A stretch of DNA of 64,000 nt, from NCBI GenBank assembly GCA_043747835.1, contig JAYTOK010000033.1, positions 42,687 to 106,686 on the forward strand. Reading direction: 5' to 3'. Shown one piece after another: positions 40,798-48,094 of this stretch; position 1 is the stretch's first letter; every line of letters starts with the position of its first letter. The stretch comes from CADEED01 sp043747835 (GTDB taxonomy: Bacteria; Pseudomonadota; Gammaproteobacteria; Steroidobacterales; Steroidobacteraceae). The notes beneath the pieces are model-generated. The model searched no databases. It had not been told where the DNA came from and saw nothing but the letters and a program-made list of their open reading frames with translations. The position numbers and the translations under genes are program-made.

Positions 40798-42738
40798 ATG
40801 GATCTCCGCGAACAAGTGCCGGGCGCCGAAGCGTCGCAGTTCAAACTGCTGACCACCCGCCGCTTCCTGCCTTTCTTCCTCACGCAGTTCTTCGGCGCGT
40901 TCAACGACAACCTGTTTCGCAACGCGCTCGTCGTGTCGATCACGTTCGGCGCATCGGCCGCCGCCGGCCAGGCGGGAATGTTCTCGAACCTCGCGCAGGG
41001 ACTCTTCATCCTGCCGTTCTTCCTGTTCTCCGCGATCGCGGGCCAGGTCGCGGACAAGTACGAGAAGAGCGGCCTCATCCGCAATACGCGGCTCGCGGAA
41101 GTGTTCCTGATGATTGGCGGCGCGGCCGCGCTGTATTTCGCGCACCTGCCCTCGCTGCTCACCGTGATCTTTCTGATGGGCCTGCTGGCCACGATCTTCG
41201 GACCGCTCAAGTATTCGTTGATGCCGCAGCACCTGCGTCAGAGCGAACTCGTCGGCGGCAACGCGCTCGTCGACGCGGGCACGTTCGTCGCCATCCTCAT
41301 CGGAACGATCGCGGGTGGTTTGCTCGCCCCGACGTCGCACGCCGAGAAGGTCGCCGCCGGCGCGAGCGACGCCAACGTCGCGGCGGCGACGGCGATGGTG
41401 GCCGTCGCAGTCGGCACGTATCTGTTCTCGCGTTTCATCCCGCGGGCCGCAGCCACCGACCCGGAATTGCGCATCAACTACAACCCGATCACCGCCACGC
41501 GGGAGGTCATGAAGTTTGCCGCGCAGACGCGCGCGATCATGCTCTCGCTGCTCGGCATCTCCTGGTTCTGGCTCGTGGGCGCGCTCATCCTCGCCCAACT
41601 ACCCGCGTATGCGCGCGACGTGCTCGGCGGCGACAAGACCGTCTACACACTGTTGCTGGCCGCGTTCTCCATCGGCACGGCGCTGGGCTCCCTCGCCTGC
41701 GAGAAGCTGTCGGGGCACAAGGTGGAGATTGGCCTCGTGCCTCTGGGCTCGATCGGCATGACCGTGTGCCTCATCGACCTGTTCTTTGAACATCCCGGCG
41801 CGCACCCCGCCGGCGAGGCCATCGTGTCCTGGATTCCGTTCATCAAGGATGGCGGCTGGGACGTCGTGCTCGATTGCGCGTTGATCGGCATGTTCGGCGG
41901 CCTGTTCATCGTGCCGCTCTACGCGCTGATCCTTCAGCGCAGCGCCGAGAGCCATCGCGCGCGAATCATCGCCTGCAACAACATCATGAACGCCGGCTTC
42001 ATGGTGCTCGCGACTGGCCTCGCGATCGTGTGGCTCGAAGTCCTGGAGTTCACGATCCCGCAGCTCTTCATCCTCGCGGGCGTGCTCAACGCCTGCGTCG
42101 CGGCGTACATCTACACGCTCGTCCCCGAATTCCTGATGCGCTTCCTGATCTGGGTGCTCGTGAACACTCTGTATCGCATCAAGGCGCGCGGGCTCGAGAA
42201 CATCCCGGAGAAAGGCCCCGCGGTGCTCGTCTGCAACCACGTGAGCTTCATGGACGCGCTCGTGATCGGCGGCAGCGTGCGGCGGCCGGTGCGGTTCGTG
42301 ATGGATCACGGCATCTTCAAGATCCCCGTGCTCGGGTTCATCTTCCGCACCGCGCGCGCGATTCCGATCGCGCCGGCACGCGAAGATCCGTCGGCGCTGC
42401 AGAAGGCGTTCGATCGCATCGATGCGGAGCTCGCGGACGGTGAAGTCGTCTGCATTTTCCCGGAGGGGAAGCTCACGCGCGATGGGGAGATGAACGAGTT
42501 CAAGAAAGGCGTGGAGAGGATCCTGGAACGACGGCCCGTGCCGGTGGTGCCGATGGCGCTGCGTGGATTGTGGGGCAGCTTTTTCAGCCACCGCGATGGC
42601 AAGCCCGCGATGACGCAGCCGCCGAAGCGCTTCTGGTCGCGCATCGAGCTGATCGCGACCGCGCCGATGCGTGGCGATGACGCAAGCGCGACTGGGCTGC
42701 AGAAGATTGTGTTCGGGCTGCGTGGCGAGTGGCAGTAG
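40798..42738 (+). CDS. LplT-like MFS flippase fused to PlsC acyltransferase
   Basis: The 646-residue protein joins an MFS transporter (residues 1 to about 430; opening FLTQFFGAFNDNLFRNALVV is characteristic of lysophospholipid transporter LplT) to a 1-acylglycerol-3-phosphate acyltransferase domain (about 440-646). The acyltransferase motifs are CNHVSFMDALVIG (H-x4-D) and CIFPEGKLTRDGEMNEF (FPEG). Larger homologues have a third acyl-ACP synthetase domain, absent here. It should flip lysophospholipid inward and reacylate it. Its TAG stop uses the first base of the following palindrome. Confidence 0.9.
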   Translation: MDLREQVPGAEASQFKLLTTRRFLPFFLTQFFGAFNDNLFRNALVVSITFGASAAAGQAGMFSNLAQGLFILPFFLFSAIAGQVADKYEKSGLIRNTRLAEVFLMIGGAAALYFAHLPSLLTVIFLMGLLATIFGPLKYSLMPQHLRQSELVGGNALVDAGTFVAILIGTIAGGLLAPTSHAEKVAAGASDANVAAATAMVAVAVGTYLFSRFIPRAAATDPELRINYNPITATREVMKFAAQTRAIMLSLLGISWFWLVGALILAQLPAYARDVLGGDKTVYTLLLAAFSIGTALGSLACEKLSGHKVEIGLVPLGSIGMTVCLIDLFFEHPGAHPAGEAIVSWIPFIKDGGWDVVLDCALIGMFGGLFIVPLYALILQRSAESHRARIIACNNIMNAGFMVLATGLAIVWLEVLEFTIPQLFILAGVLNACVAAYIYTLVPEFLMRFLIWVLVNTLYRIKARGLENIPEKGPAVLVCNHVSFMDALVIGGSVRRPVRFVMDHGIFKIPVLGFIFRTARAIPIAPAREDPSALQKAFDRIDAELADGEVVCIFPEGKLTRDGEMNEFKKGVERILERRPVPVVPMALRGLWGSFFSHRDGKPAMTQPPKRFWSRIELIATAPMRGDDASATGLQKIVFGLRGEWQ

Positions 42739-42781
42739 GGGTCAGGCCCCATTTTCGTCTTCGAAAATGGGGCCTGACCCC
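42738..42781. repeat. Perfect 20-bp inverted repeat (GGGGTCAGGCCCC type)
   Basis: Arms GGGGTCAGGCCCCATTTTCG and its exact complement flank a TCTT loop. It lies between two plus-strand genes, nine bases before the next start codon, so it could reduce readthrough or sequester that ribosome site. A single arm of the same family is at 39779-39799. Confidence 0.9.
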
Positions 42782-42790
42782 GTTCCTCCC

Positions 42791-43444
42791 ATGACTGGAC
42801 AAACAGATCTGACCCTTTTGAAGTCCGACGTCTTCGGCACGATCACCCGCGTCGACGACACGGTCATCCGCGACGCCAGCGTCGCGCGCCCCTGGGCCCG
42901 CGCGCTCGCGTTGCACCTGATGCGTCGCGAGCACCGCGCGCTCTGCCGCCTCTCGTTGGGTCGAGGTCTCGACGGCGTCCCGCGCGTACTCGCGTTCGCA
43001 CCCGCACGCCTCACACGCAGCTGGATCGAAGCGGCCCCGATGCAGATCGCGAAGCCGCGCGACGCCGCGTACTTCCGCGCGGCGATGCGGCTCGTAAGGC
43101 GCCTGCACGCCGCCAACGTGATCCACAACGATCTCGCGAAAGAAACGAACTGGCTGGTCACGCCGGACGGCCGCCCCGCCCTCGTCGACTTCCAGCTCGC
43201 GATGACTGTCACGAGGCGCGGCGCCCTCGCCCGCGCGCTCGGCCACGACGACATCCGCCACCTGCTCAAGCACAAACGCAGCTACTCGCCTGAGCGCCTC
43301 ACCGCGCGCGAGAAGCGCATCCTCGTGACGCCGTCGTTGCTGTCGCGGGCGTGGATGGCCAGCGGCAAGCGGGTCTATCTATTTGTCACGCGGAAGATCT
43401 TCCGCTGGCGCGATCGCGAGGGCGCGGGGGACCGGCAGCCCTAG
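42791..43444 (+). CDS. RIO/LPS-kinase-like small protein kinase
   Basis: The 217-residue protein has the kinase catalytic loop in a degenerate form, VIHNDLAKETNWLVTPDG (His-Asn-Asp instead of HRD, with the loop Asn present), then ALVDFQLAMTVTRRG in place of DFG. The N-lobe is short, with no clear Gly-rich loop. This fits RIO1-like or 3-deoxy-manno-octulosonate-type kinases that act on lipopolysaccharide or on proteins. The substrate is unknown. It overlaps the convergent regulator gene by four bases. Confidence 0.75.
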   Translation: MTGQTDLTLLKSDVFGTITRVDDTVIRDASVARPWARALALHLMRREHRALCRLSLGRGLDGVPRVLAFAPARLTRSWIEAAPMQIAKPRDAAYFRAAMRLVRRLHAANVIHNDLAKETNWLVTPDGRPALVDFQLAMTVTRRGALARALGHDDIRHLLKHKRSYSPERLTAREKRILVTPSLLSRAWMASGKRVYLFVTRKIFRWRDREGAGDRQP

Positions 43445-44079
43445 GTTTTCAGCTTGTGCGGCGTGATCGCAATGCGAAACACGCTGCCCTTCTCCGAAGT
43501 GAGATCCACGATCACAGGCTGGTTGTCGTTCGCGAGTATCTTCGGTTCAGACACGAGCGTGAACTTCTCGCCGTCCGCCTCGAACAGTTGAATCGACAGC
43601 ATGATGTTGCCATCCGCGTTCACGCGCGGCGTGACGATGAGCCGCATCTGCCCTTCGAGGACGATTTCCGCGTCGTTCCCCTCCGCGGTGATGAGTTGGT
43701 GCTTGCCGCTCTGCTTCTCGTTGACCGTCAACGCGACATCGAGCATGACCTGCCCCGCGTGCGCGACACTTCCAAACAAGACACCGATCGCCACCGCGAC
43801 GGCTGCAGCGGCTGCCGGGATCCAGCGTTTCAAACGCGACTGGGTTGGCGGCGGCTGGGGCGCCGCGGGCATGGGGACGCCTCGCAGCGCATCAACGTCG
43901 CACTCGAACACTGCGGCCAGCGCCTTGACAGTCTCGTACGAACCGTTGCCCGTCGACTCCACGCGCTGAATCGTGCGCAATGCAAGCCCGCTGACTTCCG
44001 CGAGGTGTTCCTGGCTCCAGACCCGGCGTTCACGCTCTGCCCGCACTCGCTTCGGATCGATCTGCATGTCCATCCTCAT
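43441..44079 (-). CDS. XRE regulator with transmembrane anchor and extracytoplasmic domain
   Basis: The 212-residue protein has a helix-turn-helix (AERERRVWSQEHLAEVSGLA, LRTIQRVESTGNGSYETVKA) at residues 8-65. One membrane helix at about 88-108 (IPAAAAAVAVAIGVLFGSVA) and a beta-rich domain likely outside the cytoplasm (VMLDVALTVNEKQSGKHQLI, GQMRLIVTPRVNADGNIMLS) follow. The architecture is a membrane-bound one-component sensor-regulator. Three closely spaced in-frame ATG codons (44079, 44073, 44067) are possible starts. GAGGAG fits 44073 best. Confidence 0.72.
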   Translation of the reverse strand: MRMDMQIDPKRVRAERERRVWSQEHLAEVSGLALRTIQRVESTGNGSYETVKALAAVFECDVDALRGVPMPAAPQPPPTQSRLKRWIPAAAAAVAVAIGVLFGSVAHAGQVMLDVALTVNEKQSGKHQLITAEGNDAEIVLEGQMRLIVTPRVNADGNIMLSIQLFEADGEKFTLVSEPKILANDNQPVIVDLTSEKGSVFRIAITPHKLKT

Positions 44080-44171
44080 CTCCTCGTGGGTTGTCGAGCG
44101 GCCAGCCTGGGCCGCGCGGTCACGAGGGAGGAACGACAGTATTGCGCCAACCCGGCGTCAGCGCGACGCCA

Positions 44172-44837
44172 TCACGCCGTGGCGGCCACTGGCGGAGAGA
44201 TAGAAGAGACGGAACGTGCGAGCACCATCAGATGCCAGACAACCCCGACCGGAACAGCCGTCAACATGACGGTGTAGAACCAGAACCCGAACGCGCTGTA
44301 GTTGAAGTCAGGGGGACCCACGAGATAGCCAGCGATCGTGCCCATCACGTGCGCAACTATCGGAAGCGTGACGAGTGTCCAGCCGAACCTTCGATTCCGA
44401 ACGCCTTGCCCCGTCAGCACGTAACGAAGCCCGAGGAATAGTCCGATCGGCCCGAGCAGTCCCACGACACCGCCAGCGATCTGCATGGCGAGAATGTACG
44501 GCCCGCCTGGGTAGGCAAGGAATGCCTTCACCAGGACGTCGGGCGATATCCGGAGTACACCCGACCCGCCGAACGTGATCTCCCACCATCCAAGCGTAAG
44601 AGGGCCGAAGGCGCCAAACGTTTCGACCAACATGACCCATCGCGAGACACGGAAGTTGCCGGTGTCCATGGGAGCGAACCTCTGTTTGAGTGCGGCGACG
44701 AAGCTGCCGAAGGCCCAGCGGGTCCGCTCGGCGCCGTGCAGTTGGTCGGATTCGGCGCGCATCGCGTCTAACCACTCCGCGCGCGCGGGCGGCATCAGCC
44801 GTTGGGCCAGACCGAACAGGATTGCCGCGAGGCTCAT
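44172..44837 (-). CDS. Membrane protein translated with a PadR regulator
   Basis: The 221-residue protein has about four hydrophobic segments after a polar N-terminal part (LAQRLMPPARAEWLDAMRAE, FVAALKQRFAPMD). The segments include VMLVETFGAFGPLTLGWWEI, ILAMQIAGGVVGLLGPIGLF and FYTVMLTAVPVGVVWHLMVL. I recognise no transport or enzyme motif. Its start overlaps the stop of the PadR gene by four bases (44834-44837). PadR plus small membrane protein pairs are common and the regulator probably controls the operon. Confidence 0.72.
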   Translation of the reverse strand: MSLAAILFGLAQRLMPPARAEWLDAMRAESDQLHGAERTRWAFGSFVAALKQRFAPMDTGNFRVSRWVMLVETFGAFGPLTLGWWEITFGGSGVLRISPDVLVKAFLAYPGGPYILAMQIAGGVVGLLGPIGLFLGLRYVLTGQGVRNRRFGWTLVTLPIVAHVMGTIAGYLVGPPDFNYSAFGFWFYTVMLTAVPVGVVWHLMVLARSVSSISPPVAATA

Positions 44838-45148
44838 GCGCGACTCACGGTGCCGGTTGCCGACGCGCCAGCCTCGTCGCACAGATCGAACTGCTCGTTC
44901 GCGTGCGCGACGCCCTTTGCGGTCAGTCGATAGACGTGCCGGGCGGGCCTTCCCGCTTCGGGCGTCTCCACCCACTTGTGGTCGAGAAACCCGCGATCGG
45001 AAAGTCGCATGAGGATCGGGTAGAGAGTGCCCGAGGCGAGCTCGGTCGCCTTCGAGAGCTCGTAGCCGTGATGCCATTTCCTCGGCTCGTCCATGAGGGC
45101 CTGGAGGAGCGAGAGGGTTTGTCCGGAAGAGCGACGTATGCGTGTCAT
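44834..45148 (-). CDS. PadR-family transcriptional regulator
   Basis: The 104-residue winged-helix protein has the PadR pattern LQALMDEPRKWHHGYELSKA, ELASGTLYPILMRLSDRGFL and RPARHVYRLTAKGVAHANEQ. It would be dimeric and usually represses its own operon in response to small hydrophobic ligands. It is the first gene of a two-gene unit with the membrane protein at 44172. Confidence 0.93.
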   Translation of the reverse strand: MTRIRRSSGQTLSLLQALMDEPRKWHHGYELSKATELASGTLYPILMRLSDRGFLDHKWVETPEAGRPARHVYRLTAKGVAHANEQFDLCDEAGASATGTVSRA

Positions 45149-45187
45149 GGCGCATAAGTCTACATATGTTGCGTTAAAAGTCCAGCG

Positions 45188-45613
45188 TCACCCGGGATAC
45201 CTGCGTCGCAGTTCGGCGATCGACGCCTGCGCGAGCTTCTTCAATACGCCGCGATCCACATCGTCGAGCGACTTGATGTACAGGCATCCTGCGCCCGCCT
45301 TGTGCTTTCCCAGCTTCTTCAACAGCGCTTTCTCGCCGAATCCGGGACACACGTAGAGAGACAGCGCGCTGCCGCGAGGCGCGAAGCCAATGAGCGGCGC
45401 ATCGCCTTCGTGGCCGCTCGGGTAGATGTAGTGGTAAGTGCCGAACCCGACGATGCTTGGGCCCCACATCTTCGGCGGTTTGCCGGTGAGTTCACGGAAC
45501 AGTTTCACGAGTTCGCGGCTGTCCGCGAGCTGCCCGGAATCCACGCTCTTCGCGGCGAGAAACGCCGCGGGACTCACTTTGGTCGGCTTCGTCTTGTTGG
45601 TGTTTTTCGCCAT
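45188..45613 (-). CDS. DUF1801 domain protein
   Basis: The 141-residue cytosolic protein matches DUF1801: LVKLFRELTGKPPKMWGPSI, VGFGTYHYIYPSGHEGDAPL, IGFAPRGSALSLYVCPGFGE, GAGCLYIKSLDDVDRGVLKK. The fold is YdhG/YjbR-like and the function is unknown. Its ATG lies immediately after the stop of the alternative frame of the broken small gene at 45615, on the same strand. Confidence 0.9.
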   Translation of the reverse strand: MAKNTNKTKPTKVSPAAFLAAKSVDSGQLADSRELVKLFRELTGKPPKMWGPSIVGFGTYHYIYPSGHEGDAPLIGFAPRGSALSLYVCPGFGEKALLKKLGKHKAGAGCLYIKSLDDVDRGVLKKLAQASIAELRRRYPG

Positions 45614-45614
45614 C

Positions 45615-45784
45615 TCACGCCCCTGCGAACTTCATTCCGCCGTTCTTCAGCGCCGCGCGGGTGCCGACAATCCCGTCATGAACGCCGCGACCGGCTTGCG
45701 CGCCGCCTCGCAGACGCGGCAAGTCGGGCAGTCGCTGCTCTTCCAAAACTTGTGCCCCTTCGGACAGGTGCGTTGAGTGCGCAT
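45615..45784 (-). pseudogene. Frameshifted zinc-ribbon / RNA-polymerase-alpha-CTD-like small gene
   Basis: The frame starting at ATG 45784 reads MRTQRTCPKGHKFWKSSD, then CPTCRVCEAARKP, and stops after GLSAPARR. The neighbouring frame continues AALKNGGMKFAGA. Together they match a known small family (CPKGHxFYKSSDCPTCPVCE followed by LSAPARRAL) whose members run to about 90 residues with a helix-hairpin-helix end. A one-base shift and loss of the 3' part explain the picture. The stop-codon overlap with the upstream GNAT gene (TGATG) suggests it was translationally coupled. A sequencing error at the shift is possible, but the missing 3' part is not explained by that. Confidence 0.55.
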
Positions 45785-46254
45785 CAAACGTCCTTCGCGT
45801 AGACGATGAAACCGAAATGCTTCGCCACCTTGTCGTACAGCGTGCGGCCCGGCGTGTTCGTCGTGTGCGTCTGCCAGTACACACGCTTGCAACCGGCGTC
45901 CTTCGCGATGTCGTAGACGGCCTGGATCAGCGCGCGGCCGATGCCGTGGCCGCGCTCTTCCGCGACGGTGAACAGATCCTGCAGGTAGCAGATCAGCTCG
46001 ATGCGCGACGTGCTGCGGTGGTAGATGTAGTGGCAGAGACCGACCACGCGGCCATTGCGCTCGGCGACCACGCAGTAGACAGGCTCGTTCGCGTCGAAGA
46101 ACCGGCGCCACGTGGTATCGGTCACCTCCTCCGGCAGCGCCGTCGGCCCGACGCGCTCGTAAAAGGCGTTGTACTCATCCCACAGCGGCTTCCATGCGTC
46201 GAAATCCTGGGGAGTGACCGGACGAATCGTGACGGGCGCTCGTTTATTGATCAT
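45784..46254 (-). CDS. GNAT-family N-acetyltransferase
   Basis: The 156-residue GNAT has VTIRPVTPQDFDAWKPLWDE at the start. YCVVAERNGRVVGLCHYIYH precedes LICYLQDLFTVAEERGHGIG, where RGHGIGRAL is the acetyl-CoA-binding loop. AGCKRVYWQTHTTNTPGRTL and YDKVAKHFGFIVY end the fold. This resembles acetyltransferases of amino groups on small molecules, with unknown substrate. It overlaps the secreted protein upstream by four bases and the broken gene downstream, so all are in one transcript. Confidence 0.9.
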   Translation of the reverse strand: MINKRAPVTIRPVTPQDFDAWKPLWDEYNAFYERVGPTALPEEVTDTTWRRFFDANEPVYCVVAERNGRVVGLCHYIYHRSTSRIELICYLQDLFTVAEERGHGIGRALIQAVYDIAKDAGCKRVYWQTHTTNTPGRTLYDKVAKHFGFIVYAKDV

Positions 46255-46814
46255 TTCGGAGGGGAATTCGCCTGCGCCGTCGATGGCTTGGCTTGGGGCT
46301 TCACGGTGGCCTCGCACATCGGATAGTCGTGCGCGAGCGCGATCATCGCGCGCTCGTATTCCGTGAAGTCCATCTTGGCGCGCCGCCCCTCCAGGCGCTC
46401 GAGGCTCAGCCACCACCGCTGCAGGGCGCCCACCGTCCACGCATTCTTGATGCGCGAGAGTTGCAGACCCTTTGCAGTCGCCCCGGCGTCGGCCACCACG
46501 TAGACCTGCTCCTTGCAGTCCGGGCCGTCCTCGCAAACGCAACCCGTGACGACGGGCGAGATGTTGAGATATACGGAGGGTAGATAGGGCTTCGTCGCGG
46601 CCTGGATCTCTCGGACTTCTTCATCCGTGATGTTGAGTTCGCGCAGCGGCGAGTCGCGGCGTTTCGGCACCCTTAGGTTGGCCCGGCTCATGACTGCCCG
46701 CACCTTCTGCGAGTCGCGCGCGTACTGCTCGAGATCGACGCGCGCCACCGCTCGTTCTTGGGCACCGGCGCACGCTGCGATCGTGAGACAAAGGATGAAA
46801 CTGGCGACTTTCAT
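46251..46814 (-). CDS. Secreted protein of unknown function
   Basis: The 187-residue protein has a signal peptide (MKVASFILCLTIAACAGAQ) that could also hold a lipobox (IAACAG). The body contains LRELNITDEEVREIQAATKP, a Cys-rich piece GCVCEDGPDCKEQVYVVAD, and LQRWWLSLERLEGRRAKMDF. A Lys/Pro/Ala tail closes it. I do not recognise a family. It is cotranscribed with the GNAT gene (four-base overlap). Confidence 0.68.
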   Translation of the reverse strand: MKVASFILCLTIAACAGAQERAVARVDLEQYARDSQKVRAVMSRANLRVPKRRDSPLRELNITDEEVREIQAATKPYLPSVYLNISPVVTGCVCEDGPDCKEQVYVVADAGATAKGLQLSRIKNAWTVGALQRWWLSLERLEGRRAKMDFTEYERAMIALAHDYPMCEATVKPQAKPSTAQANSPPK

Positions 46815-46961
46815 CAGAATTCCTCCCGGACAGTGTGCATGGTATTGGCCTCTCGTCACTACAGGCAACGCATCCCGTGATTTTCGGGGTTTTTCCTTGC
46901 GCCGCCGCGATGCGATTCGTACCCTTGGCCCCGTTTCGCAAGACCTCGTTCCGGAGAAACC

Positions 46962-47228
46962 ATGGCGATCGTCCACCCTCACAATCTGCGTCGACCCGAT
47001 GTGGGCATCCAGCGCCCGTTCGGAGTGCGCATCACGCTGAAGGCCGGCGATCCCTTCCGCAAGCTGCTCGGCGCGGACTGGAACAAGACGCATTGGTTCG
47101 GCACCTCGGCGGAGCGCGACGCGGCGCTCGTCGAGATGTCACGCAAGCACGAGTATTCGCGCCCGGGCGACGATCCGGCGCTGAAGTTCGACAAGGTCGA
47201 GAAGCTGCACGAGTCGAGAGGACTCTAG
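46962..47228 (+). CDS. Small conserved-looking protein of unknown function
   Basis: The 88-residue soluble protein starts MAIVHPHNLRRPDVGIQRPF. It contains VRITLKAGDPFRKLLGADWN and HWFGTSAERDAALVEMSRKH. It has no membrane segment or Cys. GGAG lies seven bases before the ATG. I know no function. It ends seven bases before a REP-like palindrome. Confidence 0.6.
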   Translation: MAIVHPHNLRRPDVGIQRPFGVRITLKAGDPFRKLLGADWNKTHWFGTSAERDAALVEMSRKHEYSRPGDDPALKFDKVEKLHESRGL

Positions 47229-47234
47229 GAAAAA

Positions 47235-47282
47235 AGGGACAGATCTATTTTTCCGCAGGGCCGGAAAAAAAGATCAGTCCCC
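47235..47282. repeat. REP-like imperfect palindrome, asymmetric type (copy 2)
   Basis: The left arm GGGACAGATCTATTTTTCCG and right arm (reverse complement) GGGGACTGATCTTTTTTTCC repeat the arm differences of the copy at 2967-3012. The right arm and loop encode the last residues (LIFFSGPAEK) and the stop codon of the minus-strand gene. Confidence 0.85.
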
Positions 47283-47991
47283 GCTTGCGCACCCACGGCC
47301 ACACGGGCACTCGGATCTTCCCGGCGTTCACCAGCACGTCGAACACATACGCGGTGATCACGCTCACCACGAGCATCTCGCCGCCATCCTCGACAAGCGC
47401 GAACACCGGCGCCGCGGACGGCAGCCGGAAATACGTGATCGTGTGCAGCACGTCGAAGAACACGCCGAACAGCGCGAGCGCGCCCAACAGACACAACAGA
47501 TCCGCCGAGAGCCGCCGCGCAGACTCGCCACCGCGCCGGATCGACAGCCACGCGAACACGCACGCCGCGAACCCGACGATGCCGGCCACGATCACCTCGC
47601 CGAAATCGTCGCTGCGCAACCCGAACATGGGCGGGATTCCCAGCGCCTGACCGAGCTTCAAGCCGACGCGTTCGTGGATCTGCAGCGCGTCGTCGAGCAA
47701 CAGGAACGCGAAGAACAGCGCCCACCCCGCGAACGAGCGACTGCGCCGCTGCAGAAATGTCACGCCGAGACAGGCCGCGAGCCAGATCTGCTTGATGTAC
47801 TGGTACTGCTCGGCCATGCCGCTGTCGCGCTCGAGCGAATACATCATCGACTTGAGCCAGGGCGACCAGACGTGCAGCACGTGCAGCCCGATGAACAGCA
47901 GGTCGACGAGGATCAGGAGGAAGAGCAACGAGATCGTCGCGGTGAAGTCGCGTGAGTCCGTGTTCGGTGAATCGGCAACGGAGTTTTTCAT
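47245..47991 (-). CDS. Polytopic membrane protein of unknown function
   Basis: The 248-residue protein has about six membrane segments (TISLLFLLILVDLLFIGLHV, IWLAACLGVTFLQRR, FAGWALFFAFLLLDDALQIH, VIVAGIVGFAACVFAWLSI, SADLLCLLGALALFGVFFDV, EMLVVSVITAYVFDVLV). Conserved-looking acidic and His residues lie in LLLDDALQIHERVGLKLGQA and DVLHTITYF. I do not recognise the family. Its C-terminal ten or so residues derive from the palindrome at 47235. Confidence 0.68.
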   Translation of the reverse strand: MKNSVADSPNTDSRDFTATISLLFLLILVDLLFIGLHVLHVWSPWLKSMMYSLERDSGMAEQYQYIKQIWLAACLGVTFLQRRSRSFAGWALFFAFLLLDDALQIHERVGLKLGQALGIPPMFGLRSDDFGEVIVAGIVGFAACVFAWLSIRRGGESARRLSADLLCLLGALALFGVFFDVLHTITYFRLPSAAPVFALVEDGGEMLVVSVITAYVFDVLVNAGKIRVPVWPWVRKRGLIFFSGPAEK

Positions 47992-48021
47992 TTGAATAAA
48001 GATGCCGACTGTCTGGGCGCT

Positions 48022-48056
48022 AAAAAATTGATGGACGCCGCCCCTCCAGGGCGGCG
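48022..48056 (-). terminator. Terminator downstream of the patatin gene
   Basis: CGCCGCCC (48036-48043) and GGGCGGCG (48049-48056) form a perfect 8-base stem with a 5-base loop. Six T follow after eight bases on the minus strand. A second GC hairpin (GCGCGGGC/GCCCGCGC, 48064-48080) lies between it and the stop codon at 48095. Confidence 0.65.
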
Positions 48057-48094
48057 ATCTCCTGCGCGGGCCGCCCGCGCAAGGTCGCGGAGCG

